Shown here: one piece after another, positions 26,035 to 34,103 of the stretch
Position numbering within the stretch: position 1 is the stretch's first letter
Layout of the letters: each line of letters opens with the position of its first letter
Assembly (NCBI GenBank): GCA_019638705.1
Contig: JAHBTI010000002.1
Span: forward strand, 62,001 to 126,000
Length of the DNA stretch: 64,000 nt
Origin: Bacteroidota bacterium
GTDB taxonomy: Bacteria > Bacteroidota > Bacteroidia > B-17B0 > Aurantibacillaceae
Reading direction: 5' to 3'
Translations under genes and position numbers: made by a program
Notes under the pieces: model-generated
What the model was told of the DNA's origin: nothing
Database searches by the model: none
The model's input: the letters and a program-made list of their open reading frames with translations, nothing else

Positions 26035-26892
26035 ATGAACTTTAACAACAGATACCAACCCGGCAGATTTGGTTTTTTACCAACGGTTACAAAAAACATT
26101 ATCATCATTAACGTCATTATGTTTTTGGCAACAATGGCGTTGCAAACACAAGGCATTGACTTGGTAAAATATTTGGGCTTGCATTATTTTTCAGCCCCCG
26201 ACTTTAAACCGCACCAGTTTGTAACCTACATTTTTATGCACGGCAGCTTTCAGCATATTTTCTTTAATATGTTTGCCGTTTATATTTTTGGGCAGGTGCT
26301 GGAGCAAACGTGGGGACCAAAACGTTATCTTATTTTTTATTTGCTCACAGGCTTTGGTGCGGCTTTGGCGCAATATGTGGTGATACATTTTGGTGCAAGC
26401 GAATTGCTGAGTGCCATAAATGCCGTGCAAGATAATTTAACGTTGGAAAATTTTGAAGCACTCGTTAATTCAACGGATTTTCAACACGGTATTTCGCCAA
26501 GTTTTTCTGTTGAATTTAATGATTTTGTGAGTAATTATAATAACGCGCTTCGTTCTCATTCAGACAACCGCGCCGTAAGTTTGGCTTCGCAATTTTTAAT
26601 TGATTACAAAAATCAATACCTCAACTCGCAGGTGGTGGTTGGTGCTTCGGGTTCTTTGTTTGGTTTGCTCGGCGCGTTTGGTATGTTGTTCCCTAACTCT
26701 GAATTGTATTTGTATTTTTTGTTTCCCATAAAAGCAAAATGGTTGGTCATTGCTTACGGCTTAATTGAATTATTTTCGGGCTTGCGCAACGACCCAATGG
26801 ACAACGTGGCGCATTTTGCACACCTTGGCGGATTAATTGTAGGAATAATTTTGGTATTGATTTGGCGCAAAGACAGAGATAAATTTTATTGA
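26035..26892 (+). CDS. rhomboid family intramembrane serine protease
   Basis: 285 residues from the ATG at 26035; the GTG at 26008 would add only a charged stretch. The six-helix rhomboid core is visible, with HGSFQHIFFNMFAVYIFG (helix 2, the HxxxN loop), the catalytic Ser in GASGSLFGLLGAFG (near residue 208) and the catalytic His in AHFAHLGGLIVG (near 267). Between helices 3 and 4 lies an insert of about 75 residues (SAINAVQDNLTL...), longer than usual. It cleaves membrane proteins within or near the bilayer; the substrate is unknown. A second rhomboid gene follows after a palindrome. Confidence 0.88.
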   Translation: MNFNNRYQPGRFGFLPTVTKNIIIINVIMFLATMALQTQGIDLVKYLGLHYFSAPDFKPHQFVTYIFMHGSFQHIFFNMFAVYIFGQVLEQTWGPKRYLIFYLLTGFGAALAQYVVIHFGASELLSAINAVQDNLTLENFEALVNSTDFQHGISPSFSVEFNDFVSNYNNALRSHSDNRAVSLASQFLIDYKNQYLNSQVVVGASGSLFGLLGAFGMLFPNSELYLYFLFPIKAKWLVIAYGLIELFSGLRNDPMDNVAHFAHLGGLIVGIILVLIWRKDRDKFY

Positions 26893-26913
26893 ATGTTTGT
26901 TCGAGAAAGTTGC

Positions 26914-27005
26914 TGTCAGTTCGAGCGAAGTCGAGAACTGAACGTTACAGAAACATGTCTCGACTTCGCTCGACATGACAAATCTCGACTTCGCTCGACA
27001 TGACA
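26914..27005. repeat. palindromic element, family A short form with an extra arm
   Basis: Left arm TTCGAGCGAAGTCGAGAAC is followed by two tandem copies of the right arm TCTCGACTTCGCTCGACATG. It separates the two rhomboid genes. Confidence 0.8.
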
Positions 27006-27020
27006 AAATGAAAAACTAAC

Positions 27021-27848
27021 ATGAACTTTTTACAACGTATAAAAACTACTTTTCAGAAGCAAGGCATACTCACACAAATTATTATTGCAAACGTGGCTGT
27101 TTTCTTAACCGTAAATGTGGTTGGCAATCTTTCGCATTTGCGCTTGTTGCCCTACTTGGCTTTGCCTTTAAGCGCGGAAGAATTTCTCTTTCACTTCTGG
27201 ACAATTTTTACTTATATGTTCACGCACGAAAATCTTGGGCATATTTTTTGGAACATGATTTTGTTCTATTTCATGTCGCAGATATTTTTTACCATCATGG
27301 GACAAAAAAAATTGTTGTACTTATATGTAATGAGCGGCTTGGCAGGTGGGTTATTGGTTTTATTATTGGCACTGTTTTTTCCTGCAAGTTTTGGAAACAA
27401 ACCTTTATTGCTCGGTGCTTCGGCTTCGGTACTTGGCGTGGGCGCGGTTATGGCAGTTTATTCGCCAAGGTATCGCATCTATTTATTTGGTGTGATTGAA
27501 ATGGAATACAGATTGTTTTACATCATCACCATTGTAGTCAGCACTATTATAGACCTTTCGGTAAACACAGGCGGAAAAATTGCACACATTGGCGGCGCAG
27601 TGTTTGGTTTGCTTTATGGTTACAATCTGAAACAGGGAAACGATATTTCTAATTTTTCTTTAAAGCTGAAAAAGAAAAGTAAACTGAAAGTAGTGAGCAA
27701 AAATTATGAAACCTCATCTTCTGCCGAAAGCACCGTAAGCGAAGAACAACGCATGAATAGTTTATTGGACAAAATTTCTAAAAGCGGTTACGACAGCTTG
27801 ACTAAAAAAGAAAAAGACGAGTTGTTTAAGTTGTCGCAGAAGAAATAA
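27021..27848 (+). CDS. rhomboid family intramembrane serine protease, second copy
   Basis: 275 residues. The rhomboid core shows FTHENLGHIFWNMILFYFMSQIF (helix 2), the catalytic Ser in LLGASASVLGVGAV (near 137) and the His in KIAHIGGAVFGLLYG (near 192). The cytoplasmic C-terminal tail of about 70 residues is charged (LKLKKKSKLKVVSK ... MNSLLDKISKSGYDSLTKKEKDELFKLSQK). This is the DUF6576-like tail seen in many Bacteroidota rhomboids. It is not a close paralogue of the preceding gene, so the two are distinct classes kept side by side. Confidence 0.88.
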   Translation: MNFLQRIKTTFQKQGILTQIIIANVAVFLTVNVVGNLSHLRLLPYLALPLSAEEFLFHFWTIFTYMFTHENLGHIFWNMILFYFMSQIFFTIMGQKKLLYLYVMSGLAGGLLVLLLALFFPASFGNKPLLLGASASVLGVGAVMAVYSPRYRIYLFGVIEMEYRLFYIITIVVSTIIDLSVNTGGKIAHIGGAVFGLLYGYNLKQGNDISNFSLKLKKKSKLKVVSKNYETSSSAESTVSEEQRMNSLLDKISKSGYDSLTKKEKDELFKLSQKK

Positions 27849-27889
27849 AAGACAAACTGATTAATTCAAAATAAATATCATTAGAAAGA

Positions 27890-27897
27890 TAGATTTG
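27890..27897 (+). promoter_or_regulatory. -7 box of tsaB
   Basis: TAGATTTG ending 10 bases before the ATG of tsaB; the transcript would have a very short leader. No clear -33 box. Confidence 0.45.
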
Positions 27898-27907
27898 GAA
27901 TTATAAA

Positions 27908-28636
27908 ATGACTTACATTTTAAACATAGAAACCGCCACCACCGTTTGTTCCGTATCGCTTGCGAAAAACGGAAAAGAAATTTTTTGTAAGGAAATTGAC
28001 AATGGTTTTACCCACGCAGAAAATTTGCACGTTTTTATTCATGATAGTTTAAAGCAAACAAACATTAAAGCAAACGAACTTTCGGCTGTGGCGGTGAGCA
28101 AAGGACCGGGTTCATACACCGGTTTGCGTATTGGTGTAAGTGCAGCAAAAGGCTTGGCGTATGCTTTAAACATTCCGTTGATTAGTTTGGATACGCTGCA
28201 AATTATGGCAAATCAAGCGTTGAACACAGAGGCACAAAGACACAAAGACACAGAGAAAACATCTCAGAATCTCCGCGCCGCCGTGTCAAAATATTATTGC
28301 CCCATGATTGATGCCCGAAGAATGGAAGTGTATCACGCTGTTTACAATCACGAATTAAAACAACAAACGGAAACGGAAGCATTAATTGTTGATGAAAATT
28401 CCGGTCAAAAATTTTCCGATTATTCTGAAATTTATTTTTTTGGCGACGGAATGTCTAAATGCAAGGAATTGTTGAGTACGCTCAAAAACGCCAATTTCAT
28501 TGACAACATAAAACCTTCTGCAAAATTTATGTGTGATTTATCTTTCAAAAAATTCAATGAAAAAACGTTTGAAGATGTTGCCTACTTTGAGCCTTTTTAT
28601 TTGAAAGATTTTTTGATTAAGAAGAAAGCAAAGTAA
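27908..28636 (+). CDS. tsaB: tRNA threonylcarbamoyladenosine biosynthesis protein TsaB, with a repeat-derived insert
   Basis: 242 residues. TsaB is the ASKHA-fold partner that activates TsaD in making t6A37 in tRNA. Recognised by ILNIETATTVCSVSLAKNG at the N-terminus, FTHAENLHVFIHDSL, AVSKGPGSYTGLRIGVSAAKGLAYAL and MIDARRMEVYHAVYN. Between LDTLQIMANQAL and YYCPMIDARR, where relatives have a short loop, residues about 106-127 (NTEAQRHKDTEKTSQNLRAAVSK) are encoded by a family B palindrome. The frame stays open, and the insert lies in a surface loop ahead of the DARR strand, so the protein is probably still active. Confidence 0.9.
   Translation: MTYILNIETATTVCSVSLAKNGKEIFCKEIDNGFTHAENLHVFIHDSLKQTNIKANELSAVAVSKGPGSYTGLRIGVSAAKGLAYALNIPLISLDTLQIMANQALNTEAQRHKDTEKTSQNLRAAVSKYYCPMIDARRMEVYHAVYNHELKQQTETEALIVDENSGQKFSDYSEIYFFGDGMSKCKELLSTLKNANFIDNIKPSAKFMCDLSFKKFNEKTFEDVAYFEPFYLKDFLIKKKAK
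28224..28287. repeat. family B palindrome inside tsaB
   Basis: ACACAGAGGCACAAAGACAC on the left and CTCCGCGCCGCCGTGTC on the right match the arms of the intergenic copies at 5531, 30181 and 41763. Here it is translated in frame. Confidence 0.75.
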
Positions 28637-28648
28637 TGAAGTTGTCTA

Positions 28649-28800
28649 AAGTTCCCCTGTCACTTCGAGTAGCCCGAAGCATGAGGGCGTATCCTTTGTC
28701 ATTTCGAGTAGCCGATGACAGGAGGCGTATCGAGAAATGATTTTACGGCTTCAGTTCTCGATATGATTTGCAAAGAGGCAGCAAATCTACTCGAACTGAC
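28649..28800. repeat. palindromic element, family A long form
   Basis: Near copy of the element at 16791, including the partial left arm and the preceding GAAGTTGTCTAAAG. It fills the gap between convergent tsaB and the MazG-like gene. Confidence 0.8.
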
Positions 28801-28807
28801 AATTTTT

Positions 28808-29134
28808 TCATTTCAACTTCTCATTATTGATATGCCGCTCTTTATCACGGTTTGTTTTTTTCTCTAAATTTTCTTTCAAAGCTTTTTCCAAATCAATGCC
28901 TGTTTGGTTGGCAATGCAAATGAGTACGAATAAAACATCTGCCAGTTCATCGTCTAACTTTTTTTGCTTGTCGCTTTCTTTTTCACTTTGTTCACCATAG
29001 CGGCGAGCCATAATGCGCGCCACTTCGCCAACTTCTTCCATGAGCATTGCCGTATTGGTGAGTTCGTTAAAATAACGAACGCCGTATTGTTTAATCCAAG
29101 TATCAACTATGTGTTGCGCTTCTGAAATTTTCAT
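28808..29134 (-). CDS. MazG-like nucleotide pyrophosphohydrolase
   Basis: 108 residues from the ATG at 29134. It is a small all-alpha NTP-PPase of the MazG superfamily, which hydrolyses (d)NTPs to the monophosphate. The metal-binding helices are visible: MLMEEVGEVARIMARR (E-E-x-x-E) and LDDELADVLFVLICIANQTGIDL (E-x-x-D). The length and the C-terminal KALKENLEKKTNRD match single-domain housecleaning enzymes of Bacteroidota. The upstream start at 29164 would add residues from the repeat-side region and is less likely. Substrate preference cannot be read. Confidence 0.88.
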   Translation of the reverse strand: MKISEAQHIVDTWIKQYGVRYFNELTNTAMLMEEVGEVARIMARRYGEQSEKESDKQKKLDDELADVLFVLICIANQTGIDLEKALKENLEKKTNRDKERHINNEKLK

Positions 29135-29159
29135 GGTGAAATTTTTATGTTTATAGCTT

Positions 29160-29208
29160 GTCATTCTGAGGAACGAAGAATCTGAGATGCTTCCTTCGTC
29201 AGCATGAC
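29160..29208. repeat. palindromic element, family C
   Basis: Left arm GTCATTCTGAGGAACGAAG and right arm CTTCCTTCGTCAGCATGAC around a short centre, between the MazG-like start and the MscS stop. Other members: 41841 and the split copy at 43144-43515. Confidence 0.8.
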
Positions 29209-29217
29209 ACGGCAGAT

Positions 29218-30138
29218 TTATTTGGTAATTCCAAGTTTAATATTGTTTTTTTCAAATTCCAATTTCAAAGTTTCATACAATTCGTTGGATAAAGAGCCTG
29301 TGTTTGACGGCAAACAATAGGGGCGAACGTACAAAAATAAAATCCCCTCTGCCGATTTTCCGATAGAGATGTCGGTACTTTCAGGATTTATCACTTTAGG
29401 ATTTGCTTTCAATGTGTCGCGAATAATTTTTTTCACCAAAGTTAAATCGCTGTTGTGGCTTACTCTTAATTCTACTTCAATGCGTAAATCGCCGTGCCGT
29501 GTGTTGTTTATAATTGTTCCGTTAGACAGTGGTCCGTTTGCAAGAATAACCGTTTTGTGTTCGCCCGTTAATAAAATGGTATTGAAAATTTGAATTTCTT
29601 TTACCGTACCCGTTTGTCCGCCTGCTTCAATGGTGTCGCCTACTTTAAAGGGTTTAAAAATTAAAATCAGCACACCGCCGGCAAAATTTGAGAGCGAGCC
29701 TTGCAACGCCAAACCCACCGCCAAGCCTGCCGCGCCGAGAATTGTTACAAAACTTGTAGTGCCAATGCCTATCATGCCTGCCACAGTAACAACTAACACA
29801 ATTTTTAAGCCGATGTTGATTAAACTTTTTAAAAAGGTGCGCAAACTCACTTCCAAATCGCGGCGTATCATGGCTTTTTCCGCAATGCGCGCCACACGTT
29901 TAATCAGCCACAAACCCACGCACAGCACAAAAATTCCTGATATTAAACTTGGGGCAAAGTCAATCAGGTTTTTAATTAAGTGTTCAAAGTAGGTATTCAT
30001 TTTCATGGTGTCTTCGGCAATCCTTTCTTTTACGGCACTTATGGCAGGCATTATTTTTTTTACGTTTGAGCTGTCTTCCGAAATAATTTTCAGGCTGTCT
30101 GTTTGAGTAATCAGTGTGTCTTCTTGAATAAAAAACAT
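29218..30138 (-). CDS. mechanosensitive ion channel of the MscS family
   Basis: 306 residues. Three membrane helices occupy about residues 60-175: LIDFAPSLISGIFVLCVGLWLI, a second helix, and the pore helix TTSFVTILGAAGLAVGLALQGSLSNFAGGVLILIF with the Gly/Ala packing typical of MscS TM3. The cytoplasmic beta domain starts at RPFKVGDTIEAGG-like KPFKVGDTIEAGGQTGTVKEI. It opens on membrane tension to release solutes. The N-terminus carries an extra 50 polar residues (TQTDSLKIISEDSSNVKK). Confidence 0.9.
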   Translation of the reverse strand: MFFIQEDTLITQTDSLKIISEDSSNVKKIMPAISAVKERIAEDTMKMNTYFEHLIKNLIDFAPSLISGIFVLCVGLWLIKRVARIAEKAMIRRDLEVSLRTFLKSLINIGLKIVLVVTVAGMIGIGTTSFVTILGAAGLAVGLALQGSLSNFAGGVLILIFKPFKVGDTIEAGGQTGTVKEIQIFNTILLTGEHKTVILANGPLSNGTIINNTRHGDLRIEVELRVSHNSDLTLVKKIIRDTLKANPKVINPESTDISIGKSAEGILFLYVRPYCLPSNTGSLSNELYETLKLEFEKNNIKLGITK

Positions 30139-30160
30139 AGAATAAAAATTTATACTTTCA

Positions 30161-30168
30161 CAAAGCTA
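30161..30168 (-). promoter_or_regulatory. -7 box of the MscS gene
   Basis: TAGCTTTG on the minus strand, 22 bases before the ATG at 30138. The upstream side runs into the family B palindrome; no TTTG is seen at the -33 position. Confidence 0.45.
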
Positions 30169-30180
30169 ATTAAAAGGTTG

Positions 30181-30245
30181 GACACAGAGGCACAACGGCA
30201 CGGAGACGCAGATTTATTTTCTCTGTAACTCAATGCCTCCGTGTC
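30181..30245. repeat. palindromic element, family B
   Basis: GACACAGAGGCACAACGGCA on the left and TCAATGCCTCCGTGTC on the right, between the divergent MscS and UbiD genes. Confidence 0.75.
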
Positions 30246-30261
30246 AAAAAAAAATAATTTT

Positions 30262-32106
30262 ATGATATACCATTCACTACACGATTGCATTAACGACCTT
30301 GAAAAACACGGTATGTTGCTGCGGGTAAAAGAAGAAATTGACCCGAATTTGGAAATGGCTGCCGTTCACCTGAAACTGTTTGAGAAAGGTGCACCTGCCA
30401 TTTTATTTGAAAACGTAAAAGGTTCGCGTTATATGGCGGTGAGCAATTTGTTCGGCACGGTGGAACGCAGCAAATTTATTTTCAGAGATACCTTTGAAAA
30501 AATGCAGAACTTGGTTCAACTGCGAAACAATCCTTTGGTAGCCTTGAAACACCCTTTGAAATATGCGAACACAGGGCTTTTGGCGTTAAAAGCATTGCCG
30601 AAAAAATCTTCTTTTGCTTCGGGAAAATTTAAAGAAATTCAGATTTCCGATTTGCCTTTAATAAAACATTGGGCAATGGACGGCGGCGCGTTTGTTACGC
30701 TTCCGCAAGTTTACACCGAAGACATTGACAAACCGGGTGTGATGAATTCCAATTTGGGAATGTACCGTATTCAACTCAACGGAAACGATTACGAGCTGAA
30801 CAAAGAAATTGGTTTGCATTATCAAATTCATCGTGGCATCGGCATTCATCAGTCAAAAACAAATAAAAAAAATCTTCCGTTGAAAGTGAGCATTTTTATC
30901 GGCGGACTGCCTGCTCACAATTTGGCTGCGGTAATGCCGCTACCCGAAGGTGTCAGCGAATTGACCTTTGCGGGTGCATTGGGCGGAAAGCGTTTTCGTT
31001 ATGCGTATAAAGACGGTTATTGTATTTCGTTGGACGCAGATTTTGTGATTACGGGCGAAATTTTTCCGAATGAAAATAAACCCGAAGGTCCCTTTGGCGA
31101 CCATTTGGGTTATTACAGTTTGAAGCACCCTTTCCCTTTAATGCGCGTTCACAAAGTGTATGCAAAAGAAAATGCAATTTGGGCGTTTACGGTGGTTGGT
31201 CGCCCGCCGCAGGAAGATACTGCCTTCGGTGCGCTCATTCACGAAATCAGCGGAAGTGCCATTCCGAATGAAATCCCCGGAGTGAAAGAAGTTCACGCGG
31301 TGGACGCTGCGGGCGTTCACCCCTTGCTCTTGGCTGTTGGCAGCGAGCGATACACACCCTATTTGCAAAACAAACGTCCCGCCGAAATTTTAACGCAAGC
31401 AAACAGAATTTTAGGAACAGGACAATTAAGTTTGGCAAAATATTTATTTATTGCCGCCGATGACAAAAACAAAATTAATTGTCACGAGGTAAAAAACTTT
31501 TTTCAATACATCTTTGAACGCATTGATTTTACAAGGGATTTACACTTTCATACCAAAACCACGATTGACACCTTGGATTACAGCGGCGATGAAATTAACG
31601 AGGGAAGTAAATTGGTTGTAGCCGCTTGCAGTGAAAAATTGCGGGACTTAAACACAGACTTACCAAAAGCAATTTTTGATTGTGCCTTGGTTTCAAATCC
31701 TGTAATGCTGATGAATGGCGTAATGGGCGTGGAATTGAATAAATTTTCGGATTACACATCAGCGAAAAAAGAAATTAAAAATTTTGCGGATTGGATTGCA
31801 GAACGCAATGAAAATTTCAAAGGTATTGCGCAAATTGTGATTTACGATGATTTTACATTTGCCGCAAACGAACAGAAAAAATTAAACGATTACGTTTGGA
31901 TAACCTACACGCGCAGCAATCCAAGCCACGACATTTACGGCGTAAACGAATTTTTTGAAAACAAACATTGGGGCTGCAAAGGCGCAATGATAATTGATGC
32001 CCGCAAAAAGCCGCATCATGCACCTGAACTGAAAATTTTACCCGAAACGGAAAAAGCAATTGAACGTTTTTTTAAGAAAGGTGCGAGTTTGGAGGAGTGG
32101 GGGTAA
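30262..32106 (+). CDS. UbiD family decarboxylase
   Basis: 614 residues from the ATG at 30262; the alternative GTG at 30241 is in the palindrome. UbiD enzymes are prenylated-FMN-dependent reversible decarboxylases. Diagnostic segments: IHRGIGIHQSK, KVSIFIGGLPAHNLAAVMPLPEGVSELTFAG, and the catalytic triad region with the Glu of EIFPNENKPEGPFGDHLGYYS, followed by VGRPPQEDTAFGALIHEISG. The length agrees with the Bacteroidota menaquinone-type subfamily (about 610). It would act in menaquinone or related aromatic decarboxylation. No UbiX-like flavin prenyltransferase is in this window. Confidence 0.9.
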   Translation: MIYHSLHDCINDLEKHGMLLRVKEEIDPNLEMAAVHLKLFEKGAPAILFENVKGSRYMAVSNLFGTVERSKFIFRDTFEKMQNLVQLRNNPLVALKHPLKYANTGLLALKALPKKSSFASGKFKEIQISDLPLIKHWAMDGGAFVTLPQVYTEDIDKPGVMNSNLGMYRIQLNGNDYELNKEIGLHYQIHRGIGIHQSKTNKKNLPLKVSIFIGGLPAHNLAAVMPLPEGVSELTFAGALGGKRFRYAYKDGYCISLDADFVITGEIFPNENKPEGPFGDHLGYYSLKHPFPLMRVHKVYAKENAIWAFTVVGRPPQEDTAFGALIHEISGSAIPNEIPGVKEVHAVDAAGVHPLLLAVGSERYTPYLQNKRPAEILTQANRILGTGQLSLAKYLFIAADDKNKINCHEVKNFFQYIFERIDFTRDLHFHTKTTIDTLDYSGDEINEGSKLVVAACSEKLRDLNTDLPKAIFDCALVSNPVMLMNGVMGVELNKFSDYTSAKKEIKNFADWIAERNENFKGIAQIVIYDDFTFAANEQKKLNDYVWITYTRSNPSHDIYGVNEFFENKHWGCKGAMIIDARKKPHHAPELKILPETEKAIERFFKKGASLEEWG

Positions 32107-32216
32107 GGTGATTTGAAAATTTGATGATGAATTAATTTGAAGATGTGCCGTTTACTGCTGCAAGATTAGCTCTGCTTTTATAAACGCTTAAAATCTTACG
32201 CGAGCGGGGTAGTATC

Positions 32217-33323
32217 TCAAAAAATTATTTTCTTGATTTTTCCATTATTATCTTTTAAAATTTGTACAGAATCTAATTTCTCATTATAAGTTAAGTCTAA
32301 CATTTGTAATTTTTTCATATTATATATATCCTTTGGCATATAGTAAATGCTGTTTTGGGATAAGTAAAGTTCTTGTAAGCTATTCATATCAATCACTTCT
32401 TTTGGAATAAAAGAAATATGGTTACCGTCTAAATTAAGACGTTTAAGTTTTTTTAATTTTTTTACAACGATAGGAAATTCCTCAATACGACAGTAAGCCA
32501 GTCCTAATTCTTCAAGGTTTTGTAAATAGCCAAGAACATGAAAATCTTCATATCTAAAATCATTGGCTCTAAAATGTAAACTTTTTAAGTTTCTGAATTT
32601 TTTTAATTGCTCAGGCAATCGAGTGATACCACATTTTAAACAATATAACTCAGTTACTGTATCTGGACGATTTGTCGTGAACTGATACATAAAATTAGTA
32701 GAATCTCTTTCTTCCACAGCTTTTGTGAGAGTATAATTCTTGTTATGAATTATTGTTTTAAATCTTCCAGATACTATAACCGCCTGCATTTTTTTGTCGT
32801 AAATACTATCGTATGCGTAGCCCCTATATTTTAATGAAATCCAAACAGTATCGTCGGTCTTTCTGTTAATTGGATATATTGCCAAATCTTGAAATAAACT
32901 TTTGTAATAAAAATCAAATCTTCTTTCCATATATCTGAATAAAGAAATATAATAACTACTATCAAGCAATCTAATTTGTATGCGATAACCGTCGTCATAA
33001 CCCTTAGATAAATATATTATTGTCGTATCTCCACTTGGTACAGAAAGACATTGTCGCAAGTCATATGTATCGAAGTTCCATACATTTTTTTCTTCTGGAG
33101 AATATAAATACATATATGGTTTTACGTTTAAATGTTTAGGATTTAATTCTTTTAACTTATATAACTGAACAAAATCTTTATTTAAAATTCTCGGATAATT
33201 ATTCGTTGAATTATGCTTTTGGGTATTTTGTATTCCTTCTTTTTTTTGCTCATGTTGCTCACAATTCGTGCTGATAAAAAACAAAACAAATACACTAATA
33301 ACTGATTTGATTATATTCTTCAT
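32217..33323 (-). CDS. leucine-rich repeat lipoprotein
   Basis: 368 residues. The signal ends in a lipobox (ISTNC, Cys near residue 21). Residues about 30-215 have no recognised fold. Residues 220-360 hold five or six LRRs of about 23 residues (LPEQLKKFRNLKSLHF, LQNLEELGLAYCRIEEFP, LKKLKRLNLDGNHISFIP, MNSLQELYLSQNSIYYMP, MKKLQMLDLTYN). The Leu/Asn spacing fits the bacterial LPxx class. Likely an envelope-anchored binding protein. It is lower in G+C than its neighbours. Confidence 0.75.
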   Translation of the reverse strand: MKNIIKSVISVFVLFFISTNCEQHEQKKEGIQNTQKHNSTNNYPRILNKDFVQLYKLKELNPKHLNVKPYMYLYSPEEKNVWNFDTYDLRQCLSVPSGDTTIIYLSKGYDDGYRIQIRLLDSSYYISLFRYMERRFDFYYKSLFQDLAIYPINRKTDDTVWISLKYRGYAYDSIYDKKMQAVIVSGRFKTIIHNKNYTLTKAVEERDSTNFMYQFTTNRPDTVTELYCLKCGITRLPEQLKKFRNLKSLHFRANDFRYEDFHVLGYLQNLEELGLAYCRIEEFPIVVKKLKKLKRLNLDGNHISFIPKEVIDMNSLQELYLSQNSIYYMPKDIYNMKKLQMLDLTYNEKLDSVQILKDNNGKIKKIIF

Positions 33324-33418
33324 TTATTTGTCATATAAAGGTTTAATATTTCTCCCCACTCAGGATTTTGTGTGAAAGCAGATGCTTGGCTAATCCTGCG
33401 AAGTGGATAGTCTTCAAA

Positions 33419-33742
33419 TTACCAAATCTCAATAACGTTTTGTAAATTTCCCTGTTCAATTCGCTGAAATAATTTTGGAATTAATTTTGCTAAGGTTTCG
33501 CGCCTGTTGTCGTTAGCGCAAAGAACAAAAATAGTAAGAGGTAATAGTTCAAGGTTTTGTTGGTAGGGGAGGTTTCTGTCAACGGTTACAAAAATTTCAA
33601 AACCGTTTTCTGTCATTAGTTTCAGCAATGCTCCGTTTTTTTGCCCCAACCAATTTTTATCTCTCACCGTCCACACTTCGTGGGTTGAGCCAAAATCGTT
33701 TTTGAGTTTTCGGGGCAAGCTTTCGTCAAGCAAAATTTTCAT
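33419..33742 (-). CDS. DUF5615 PIN-like protein (putative toxin)
   Basis: 107 residues. MKILLDESLPRKLK at the start and IFVTVDRNLPYQQNL in the middle are the acidic motifs of the DUF5615 PIN-like family (Mut7-C/VapC45-type RNase fold). The gene overlaps the DUF433 gene by 17 bases, the standard pairing of this putative toxin-antitoxin system. The C-terminal part (LAKLIPKLFQRIEQGNLQNVIEIW) matches family length. It should act as a ribonuclease restrained by its partner; activity is inferred from family only. Confidence 0.8.
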   Translation of the reverse strand: MKILLDESLPRKLKNDFGSTHEVWTVRDKNWLGQKNGALLKLMTENGFEIFVTVDRNLPYQQNLELLPLTIFVLCANDNRRETLAKLIPKLFQRIEQGNLQNVIEIW

Positions 33743-33956
33743 GCAATACTTTTTCGGTAGTTAAAGTTTGTTTTGCCATTTCCAAAACAGCCAAAGCCGC
33801 TTGTTTAGACACCGAAGGAAAATCATCTAAAAACTCGTCCAAAGAATCTCCGCCCTCAATGTAATCAAAAATGGTTTTTATGGGAACTCTTGTACCTGTA
33901 AATACAGGTGTTCCGCTCATTACTTCAGGGTCTATGCTCACTTGTCCGTATTTCAT
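33726..33956 (-). CDS. DUF433 antitoxin-like protein
   Basis: 76 residues, a full-length DUF433 protein: ISIDPEVMSGTPVFTGTRVPIKTIFDYIEGG in the form found here as VSIDPEVMSGTPVFTGTRV, then LDEFLDDFPSVSKQAALAVLEMA, a small helix-turn-helix fold. It is first in the pair and its end overlaps the DUF5615 gene. It likely binds the partner and the shared promoter. Confidence 0.82.
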   Translation of the reverse strand: MKYGQVSIDPEVMSGTPVFTGTRVPIKTIFDYIEGGDSLDEFLDDFPSVSKQAALAVLEMAKQTLTTEKVLHENFA

Positions 33957-34103
33957 AACTAAAAAAAATTATTTGTTAATTCAAAGATAAGGATTTTATC
34001 CTTAGGGTATAAGCGATTTATGTTGATTTGAAAATTACCCAATTTGATAATTCGGTAATGGGGCAATTAATTGTCAAATTAACTCATCGTTGCATTGACT
34101 AAT

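Noticed and set aside
32107..32216. Possible attC-like or repeat piece (GCAAGATTAGCTCTGC ... AAATCTTACGCGAGCG)
   Set aside because: Some internal complementarity, but no matching boundary or second copy in the window.
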